From an uncultured Bacilli bacterium (lineage in GTDB: Bacteria > Bacillota_I > Bacilli_A > RF39 > UBA660), in assembly GCA_934097255.1 (NCBI GenBank), contig CAKONT010000020.1, positions 1 to 11,575 on the forward strand: a DNA stretch of 11,575 nucleotides. The letters run 5' to 3'. The number at the start of each line of letters is the position of its first letter. Positions within the stretch are counted from its first letter, which is position 1. The translations under genes were made by a program, and so were the position numbers. Below are positions 7,053 through 11,575 of this stretch, piece after piece. The notes below the pieces were generated by a model that did not search any database, was not told the DNA's origin, and saw nothing but the letters and a program-made list of their open reading frames with translations.

Positions 7053-7073
7053 GAAAGTTCTTTTTTGGGGGTG
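7051..7073 (+). promoter_or_regulatory. T-tract/G-tract ribosome binding region of the second sigma gene
   Basis: After the first sigma stop comes AAGAAAGTTC, six T (7061-7066), five G (7067-7071) and TG, 8 nt before ATG 7082. The order AGTxC, T tract, G tract matches the leader of the first sigma gene, so it was probably copied with the gene. GGGGGTG can pair with the anti-Shine-Dalgarno CACCTCC through one wobble. Confidence 0.55.
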
Positions 7074-7081
7074 TAGTTATA

Positions 7082-8386
7082 ATGAAGGAAGATAATTTTG
7101 AATATAGTTATAGCGAATATGACGAAGATTTTGTTAATGATTTTTTACTTAATTGGAAAAACATAAAAAAAGCTAGTCACTTTTTTTATGAACTACAAGA
7201 AAATAATTATGATTCTCTAAAAATTTATTTACATAAAGCATGGCAATATCCATTGCTTAGTAAAGAAGAAGAAAAAAAATATGGGTTAGCACTAAAAGAG
7301 GGAAGAAATTTATCAATATTGAAAAATGTTCCCTTAAAGTTAGATTTTGAAAGTAATTCTAAAGAAAAATATACCAAAATAATTAATTTGAATATTTTGT
7401 TTGTAACTTGTCTTAATAGTCCTTTTAGAGATGATATTCTTAAGTTATTAGATGGTTATTATGAATCTAAAGAAGGAAATAAATCGAAGAAAATTAAATA
7501 TTATTTAGAAAAATATCAAGAATTATTAAAAGAAAATAATAATCCAACAATTAATGATTTAAATAAATTCTTTAAAAATAATAACAAGTATCAATATTTA
7601 GAAAAGTTTAAAAAAGAAGATATTTTAGATTCAAAAGAATTATTAAAAGATGTTGATATTTATGTAAAATCGTTAATAGCACGTGATAAATTATATACTT
7701 CTTACTTAAAGTTTGTGGTTTTAAATGCTAAAAGATATTGTAATTTAGGAATGGATATTTTAGATCTTATCGAAGAAGGGAATATGGTTTTAGAAAGTGC
7801 ACTAGAAAGATTTGATGTTTCAAAAGGATATAGATTTTCTACTTTTTCTTTTTGGTTACTTAGACGTGTTATGATGAGGAGTATATATAATAAATCAGAT
7901 GTAATAAGACATCCCGTTTATGTCATGGAACTTCTTAATAAATACGATTTTAAAAAAGATGAATTAGCTCAAAAAATAGGGCATATGCCTTCTAAAAAAG
8001 AAATAGCGGATTATTTAAAAATAGATATTAATGAAGTTTATCATATGGAAAGCTTACTTCAAGAAGTCTTATCTTTAGATTCTAAAGATGATAATTTTAA
8101 TAGATTAGAAGATAGTATAATTGATCCTAATAATTTAGTTGAAGAAAAAGCTTTAGAAGAACAAGGAAGAAAAGAATTATTTGAGTTTTTATCGAAACAC
8201 TTAAGAGAAAGAGATCTAGAAATTATCAAGTTATATTATGGCTTTTATGGAGATCCATATACCTATGAGGAAATAGCTAATATATATGGTATTTCTGCTT
8301 CTGCTGTAAGGCAAGCGATTACTAGATCGTTTGAAAAGCTTAAAAGTGAAGAAAATATAAAAAGAATAAGAAAAATTATGCAATAA
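7082..8386 (+). CDS. Divergent sigma-70 family paralog (second of tandem pair)
   Basis: This 434-residue sigma factor is clearly a duplicate of the upstream gene, with the same region order and the same type of insert (about residues 75-202) but a shorter N-terminus. Region 1.2 (45-74) reads YLHKAWQYPLLSKEEE. Region 2.1-2.2 (207-245) keeps the core-binding LIEEGN and RFDV elements. Region 2.3-2.4 is altered: FSFWLLRRVMMR replaces YATWWIKQSITR, so the second Trp becomes L259 and the Q/T pair becomes R262/M265. In region 4 the recognition helix start T-K-E-R-I-R-Q becomes S405-A-S-A-V-R-Q411, losing the residues that read -35. It is therefore likely to bind core polymerase while using other promoters or acting as a modulator; this is inference. 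It lies 29 nt after the first sigma gene with no promoter between, so the two are cotranscribed. A frame without internal stops argues that it is maintained. Confidence 0.88.
   Translation: MKEDNFEYSYSEYDEDFVNDFLLNWKNIKKASHFFYELQENNYDSLKIYLHKAWQYPLLSKEEEKKYGLALKEGRNLSILKNVPLKLDFESNSKEKYTKIINLNILFVTCLNSPFRDDILKLLDGYYESKEGNKSKKIKYYLEKYQELLKENNNPTINDLNKFFKNNNKYQYLEKFKKEDILDSKELLKDVDIYVKSLIARDKLYTSYLKFVVLNAKRYCNLGMDILDLIEEGNMVLESALERFDVSKGYRFSTFSFWLLRRVMMRSIYNKSDVIRHPVYVMELLNKYDFKKDELAQKIGHMPSKKEIADYLKIDINEVYHMESLLQEVLSLDSKDDNFNRLEDSIIDPNNLVEEKALEEQGRKELFEFLSKHLRERDLEIIKLYYGFYGDPYTYEEIANIYGISASAVRQAITRSFEKLKSEENIKRIRKIMQ
7499..7564 (+). repeat. Copy 2 of near-identical 66-nt patch shared by the two sigma genes
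   Basis: This is the partner of bases 6162-6227, lying 1337 bp downstream in the same orientation and the same reading phase (residues 140-161 of the second sigma factor). Flanking sequence, including the conserved region 2 coding DNA, is far more diverged between the two genes than this patch. Confidence 0.9.
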
Positions 8387-8419
8387 AAAATGATTTTGCT
8401 TATTTTTTTTGTCTAAACT

Positions 8420-8447
8420 TTGAAAAACTTATGTTTTTTGCTATAAT
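8420..8447 (+). promoter_or_regulatory. Extended -10 promoter of parE
   Basis: TTGAAA (8420-8425) lies 16 nt before TATAAT (8442-8447), with an extended -10 TG at 8439-8440. Transcription would start near 8454, on the ribosome binding site GGAG (8454-8457), leaving a leader of only about 14 nt before the ATG at 8468. Before it, the region after the second sigma stop (8387-8410) is AT-only with a T run but no convincing GC-containing terminator stem. Confidence 0.75.
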
Positions 8448-8467
8448 AAAAATGGAGATGATGATAT

Positions 8468-10378
8468 ATGGCACTAGAATATGATGAAAATAGTATAAAA
8501 GTATTAGAAGGACTTGAAGCAGTAAGAAAAAGACCTGGTATGTATATTGGTTCTACTGATAAAAGAGGACTTCATCATTTAGTGTGGGAAATAGTAGATA
8601 ATTCAATTGATGAAGTTATAAATGGGTTTGGAGATTATATAAAAATTACTTTATATGAAGATAAATCAATTTCCATAGAAGATCATGGTAGAGGTGTTCC
8701 ATGTGGTATGCACTCATCAGGTCTTACAACACCGGAAGTTATTTATACAATACTACATGCTGGAGGAAAGTTTGAAACAAGTGGATATAAAGTATCTGGA
8801 GGACTTCACGGCGTCGGTGCTAGTGTTGTAAATGCGTTAAGTAAATGGATGGAAGTTACAATAAAAAGAGATGGATTAGAACACTATATCAAATTTGTTG
8901 ACGGTGGAAGAGTAGATATTCCTTTAAAAGTAATTGGTAAAACAAAAGAAACAGGTACAAAGGTGAGATTTTTACCAGATCCTGAGATTTTTTCAACTGT
9001 TAATTTTTCGTATACAACTATACTTGAGAGGATGCAAGAAAGTGCATTTTTAATAAAAGGTTTAACAATAGAAATTGATGACTTAGAAGATAATCGTAGT
9101 CAAAAGTTTCATTATGATGACGGTTTAGTTTCTTTTGTTGAAATGATAAACGAAAATAAAAATCCTCTTCATCAAGTAGTATCTTTTAGTGGCGAAAGAC
9201 AAAAAATAGAAGTAGATATTTCTTTTCAATACACGGATAGTTATAATGAAAACATTATATCTTTTGTAAATAATGTTAAAACAGTCGACGGTGGAAGTCA
9301 TGAAGTTGGCTTTAGAACAGCAATTACTAAAGTATTTAATGACTATGCCAAAAAAAATAATATATTAAAGTCAAAAGATTCAACGTTTGATGGTAGCGAT
9401 GTTAGGGAAGGCTTAACAGCAATTGTATCTTTAAAAATACCTGAAAATTTGTTACAGTTTGAAGGACAAACAAAATCAAAACTAGGAACTCCTCAAGCAA
9501 GAAGTGTTGTCGAAGCAATAGTAACAGAAAAAATGTCTTTTTTCTTGGAAGAAAATAAAAAAGTTGCTACTGATATTATTGATAAATCATTAAAAAGTAA
9601 AATGGCAAGAGAAGCAGCAAAAAAAGCAAGAGAAGAAGTAAGAAAAGGCAAAAATAAGGGAGCAAAGGAAAAACTATTATCTGGCAAGCTTACACCGGCT
9701 TCTTCTAAAAATAAAAATAAAAATGAATTGTTTTTAGTCGAAGGAGATTCAGCAGGAGGTAGTGCAAAGCAAGGAAGAGATAGAACTTTTCAGGCTATTC
9801 TTCCTCTTCGTGGTAAGGTTTTAAATACTGAAAAAGCAAATATATCTGACGTTTTTAAAAATGAGGAATTAAATACGATGATATATACAATAGGAGCAGG
9901 AAGTGGATCTGATTTTGATATTGATGATATTCAATATGATAAAGTTATTATAATGACTGATGCCGATGATGATGGAAGTCATATCCAATGTCTTCTTTTA
10001 ACATTTTTCTATCGCTATATGAGACCATTAATTGAACAGGGACATTTATATATTGCGATGCCACCGTTATATAAAATAACAACAGGTAAAAAAGTAAGTT
10101 ATGCTTATACTAATGAAGAGCTAAAAGAATTAACTAAGGGTTTAGAAAAATATGAACTTCAAAGATATAAAGGACTGGGTGAAATGAATGCAGATCAGTT
10201 ATGGGAAACAACAATGAATCCTTTGACTAGAACTTTAATAAAAGTAAATATTGACGATGCTTCTTTGGCCGAAAAACGTGTTAATGTATTAATGGGAGAT
10301 AAAGTTGAACCAAGAAAAGAATGGATTGAAGAAAATGTTGAATTTTCAATGGAAGATGATTATAAGATAAATAAATAA
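8468..10378 (+). CDS. parE: DNA topoisomerase IV subunit B
   Basis: This complete 636-residue ATPase subunit of topoisomerase IV works with ParC to decatenate daughter chromosomes. The N-terminal GHKL ATPase domain has E41-x-x-x-N45 (EIVDN), D72-x-G-x-G76 and the GGLHGVGAS lid (111-119). The transducer domain follows, with QTKSKLGTPQAR. The TOPRIM domain has E425-G-D-S with AGGSAKQGRDR after it, and the metal-binding D498-A-D500-D-D502. The C-terminus has QRYKGLGEMNADQLW and LMGDKVEPRKEWIEENV. ParE rather than GyrB is favoured by GMHSSGLTTPEVI, by KLTPASSK before the TOPRIM motif, and by the MGDKVEPR ending; the length also fits. Firmicutes usually have parC right after parE, but here a sugar transferase follows. 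The ATG has the site GGAG 10 nt upstream and its own promoter. Confidence 0.95.
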   Translation: MALEYDENSIKVLEGLEAVRKRPGMYIGSTDKRGLHHLVWEIVDNSIDEVINGFGDYIKITLYEDKSISIEDHGRGVPCGMHSSGLTTPEVIYTILHAGGKFETSGYKVSGGLHGVGASVVNALSKWMEVTIKRDGLEHYIKFVDGGRVDIPLKVIGKTKETGTKVRFLPDPEIFSTVNFSYTTILERMQESAFLIKGLTIEIDDLEDNRSQKFHYDDGLVSFVEMINENKNPLHQVVSFSGERQKIEVDISFQYTDSYNENIISFVNNVKTVDGGSHEVGFRTAITKVFNDYAKKNNILKSKDSTFDGSDVREGLTAIVSLKIPENLLQFEGQTKSKLGTPQARSVVEAIVTEKMSFFLEENKKVATDIIDKSLKSKMAREAAKKAREEVRKGKNKGAKEKLLSGKLTPASSKNKNKNELFLVEGDSAGGSAKQGRDRTFQAILPLRGKVLNTEKANISDVFKNEELNTMIYTIGAGSGSDFDIDDIQYDKVIIMTDADDDGSHIQCLLLTFFYRYMRPLIEQGHLYIAMPPLYKITTGKKVSYAYTNEELKELTKGLEKYELQRYKGLGEMNADQLWETTMNPLTRTLIKVNIDDASLAEKRVNVLMGDKVEPRKEWIEENVEFSMEDDYKINK

Positions 10379-10397
10379 TTGGAAGGATGAAGTAGTG

Positions 10398-10955
10398 ATG
10401 TATAGAAAATATATAAAAAGATTATTAGATATTATATTTTCCATAATCTTTTTGATAATCTTGTCTCCTCTTATAGTAATTACATTTTTAGTTACTTTAA
10501 TTCATTTAGGACGACCTGTTATTGATATTCGAATGAAAAGAGAAGGACTACATAAAAAACCTTTTTATATGTATAAATTTAGAACAAGAATATACGATAC
10601 TTCTTCTTTGTGGGGGAGAAAAACAAAACTTAGTAAATTTATAGACGATTATAAATTTAATGAACTCCCACAATTATTTAATATTTTAATTGGTGATATG
10701 TCTTTTGTAGGACCAAGAGCTTTTATAGTTGGTGAAACACTTCCTGGATATGAAATAAGTGAAAAGAGGTATCTAGTAAAACCAGGACTTACAGGTCTTG
10801 CTCAAGTTTCGGGTGGTAATTTTTTATCGCACAAGAAAAAACTAGAATATGACGTTATTTATTATGACAATCTAAGTTTTTTACTCGATTTAAAAATAAT
10901 CTTAAAAACTCCATTTTCTATATTAAAAAAGAAAAACACACTAAATAATAAATAG
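10398..10955 (+). CDS. Small monotopic phosphoglycosyl transferase (bacterial sugar transferase family)
   Basis: This 185-residue protein of the PglC/WcaJ-like bacterial sugar transferase family would move a phosphosugar from a UDP-sugar to undecaprenyl phosphate at the start of glycan assembly. A basic start (K7-R8) leads into the re-entrant hydrophobic helix (about 9-32) with the kinking S23-P24 pair of the family. MYKFRTR follows at 58-64, then ELPQLFN (89-95), GDMSFVGPR (about 99-107), KPGLTGLAQVSGGN and the C-terminal YDVIYYDN...LLDLKIILKT segment. Two family signatures deviate: the catalytic Asp-Glu dyad reads N88-E89 (AAT at 10659-10661), and GPRP reads GPRA. It may be inactive or specialised. 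ATG 10398 is chosen, but GTG 10395, one codon earlier, is nearly as likely (AAGGA 7 nt upstream of it). The gene lies 19 bp after parE, probably cotranscribed, with no other glycan genes in view. Confidence 0.88.
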   Translation: MYRKYIKRLLDIIFSIIFLIILSPLIVITFLVTLIHLGRPVIDIRMKREGLHKKPFYMYKFRTRIYDTSSLWGRKTKLSKFIDDYKFNELPQLFNILIGDMSFVGPRAFIVGETLPGYEISEKRYLVKPGLTGLAQVSGGNFLSHKKKLEYDVIYYDNLSFLLDLKIILKTPFSILKKKNTLNNK

Positions 10956-10964
10956 TGTGTTTTC
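10932..10964. terminator. Bidirectional terminator between the sugar transferase and rpsD
   Basis: An 11-bp perfect stem (AAAACACACTA, 10933-10943, with TAGTGTGTTTT, 10953-10963) has a 9-nt loop. On the + strand four T end the right arm. On the minus strand the left arm is followed by a U-rich tract (complement of 10921-10932), so it fits rpsD even better. The TAG stop of the sugar transferase (10953-10955) forms the base of the right arm. Confidence 0.8.
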
Positions 10965-10970
10965 TTACAA

Positions 10971-11573
10971 TTATTTGTTGTAAAATTCAACAATAAGAGA
11001 TTCTCTAATTTCTGGATTAAGTTCACTTCTTTGTGGAAGTCTAACAAATGTTCCAGACATATTCTTTTCATCAAAAGTTACATATTCAACTCTTTTTAAT
11101 ACTTTAGAAAGAGATTCTTTAACAACTTTAAGATCTTTGTCGCTTTCTTTTAAAGAAATAGTAGATCCTGGTTTTACTCTGTAAGATGGAATATCAACTT
11201 TTTTACCATTAACATTAATATGTCCATGATTAACAAGTTGTCTTGCTGCACGTCTTGTAGATGCAAATCCTAAACGGTAAACTAAATTGTCTAATCTAGA
11301 TTCAAGAAGACTTAAGAAATTTTCACCGTGGATACCCTTCATCTTACCAGCTTCAACAAAAGTTTTGTGGAATTGTTTTTCGCTTAAACCATACATAAAT
11401 CTAACTTTTTGTTTTTCTTTAAGTTGTTCACTATAAGTAGATCCTCTTCTTTTTCTATCATTTCCGTGTTGACCTGGTCCGTATGGACGTCTTGCTAATT
11501 CTTTACCATTTTCAAGTAAAGAAAAACCTGTACGACGAGCTTGTTTGTAACTTGAGCCTGTATATCTTGACAT
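10971..11573 (-). CDS. rpsD: 30S ribosomal protein S4
   Basis: This complete 200-residue uS4 is a primary binder of 16S rRNA in 30S assembly and, in many bacteria, a translational autoregulator. The N-terminal domain has [14 protein letters not shown] and [10 protein letters not shown] (28-37). It lacks the zinc-binding cysteine cluster, so it is the cysteine-free form common in Firmicutes. The S4 RNA-binding domain starts at [13 protein letters not shown] (92-104) and runs through [13 protein letters not shown] and YRVKPGS (131-137). The C-terminus closes with [28 protein letters not shown] sequence, the normal end of the family, so the length is complete. The ATG lies 2 nt from the window edge, so its promoter, ribosome binding site and any autoregulatory leader are outside. 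It is transcribed toward the parE unit and stands apart from other ribosomal genes, as in Bacillus. Confidence 0.97.
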   Translation of the reverse strand: MSRYTGSSYKQARRTGFSLLENGKELARRPYGPGQHGNDRKRRGSTYSEQLKEKQKVRFMYGLSEKQFHKTFVEAGKMKGIHGENFLSLLESRLDNLVYRLGFASTRRAARQLVNHGHINVNGKKVDIPSYRVKPGSTISLKESDKDLKVVKESLSKVLKRVEYVTFDEKNMSGTFVRLPQRSELNPEIRESLIVEFYNK

Positions 11574-11575
11574 AA

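Noticed and set aside
8387..8410. Terminator after the second sigma gene
   Set aside because: The T run is present, but the only stems are A-T pairs or a 4-bp GCAA/TTGC, so I cannot support it; read-through into parE is possible.
8468..10378. Assignment as gyrB
   Set aside because: The TTPEVI segment, the KLTPASSK stretch before the TOPRIM motif and the MGDKVEPRKEWIEENV ending are those of Firmicutes ParE.
10862..11074. Minus-strand open frame across the end of the sugar transferase and rpsD, and other antisense frames within virD4, sigma and parE genes
   Set aside because: They overlap strong protein families, lack ribosome binding sites and show no domain-like sequence.
1..11575. CRISPR arrays, tRNA or rRNA genes, riboswitches
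   Set aside because: No regularly spaced repeats, no cloverleaf-like or rRNA sequence, and no gap longer than about 230 bp, all of which are explained by terminators, promoters and leaders.

Overview
The window reads as chromosomal DNA from a very AT-rich, low-GC Gram-positive bacterium of the Bacilli/Mollicutes-like sphere. The evidence is Firmicutes-type ParE, a ribosomal protein S4 without zinc cysteines, purine-rich Shine-Dalgarno sites and TTGAAA/TATAAT promoters. TGA is a true stop (it ends the coupling-protein and rhodanese genes) and tryptophan is TGG, so the Mycoplasma/Spiroplasma code 4 does not apply. A small-genome gut lineage of uncultured Bacilli is my best guess, but this is inference.

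Layout. (1) 1-3263: two conjugation-type ATPases on the + strand. The first is the C-terminal half of a VirB4/TraE ATPase, cut by the window edge and closed by a terminator. The second is a complete VirD4/TraG coupling protein with its own strong promoter and terminator. They look like the right-hand end of a type IV secretion/conjugation module. (2) 3296-5435: a single-domain rhodanese with its own terminator, then a two-gene unit of a TVP38/TMEM64-type (VTT) membrane protein and RmuC, ending at a long perfect hairpin. (3) 5489-8386: a near-consensus extended -10 promoter drives two tandem sigma-70 paralogs. The first keeps the housekeeping-like promoter-reading residues; the second has lost most of them. 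Both carry an unusual insert of about 120-130 residues between regions 1.2 and 2.1, which contains a patch almost identical at DNA level, and both begin behind the same T-tract/G-tract leader. (4) 8420-10963: parE (topoisomerase IV subunit B) with its own promoter, followed after 19 bp by a small monotopic phosphoglycosyl transferase whose catalytic Asp-Glu dyad reads Asn-Glu. (5) 10971-11573: rpsD (S4) on the minus strand, converging on the transferase gene across a shared bidirectional terminator whose stem contains the transferase stop codon.

The most interesting signal is the tandem sigma pair: a divergent paralog with altered -10 and -35 reading positions, physically and transcriptionally tied to its parent, whose best-preserved part is a lineage-specific insert rather than the core domains. 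The other points worth checking are the degenerate catalytic dyad of the sugar transferase, the apparently leaderless membrane-protein gene, and parE lacking parC beside it.
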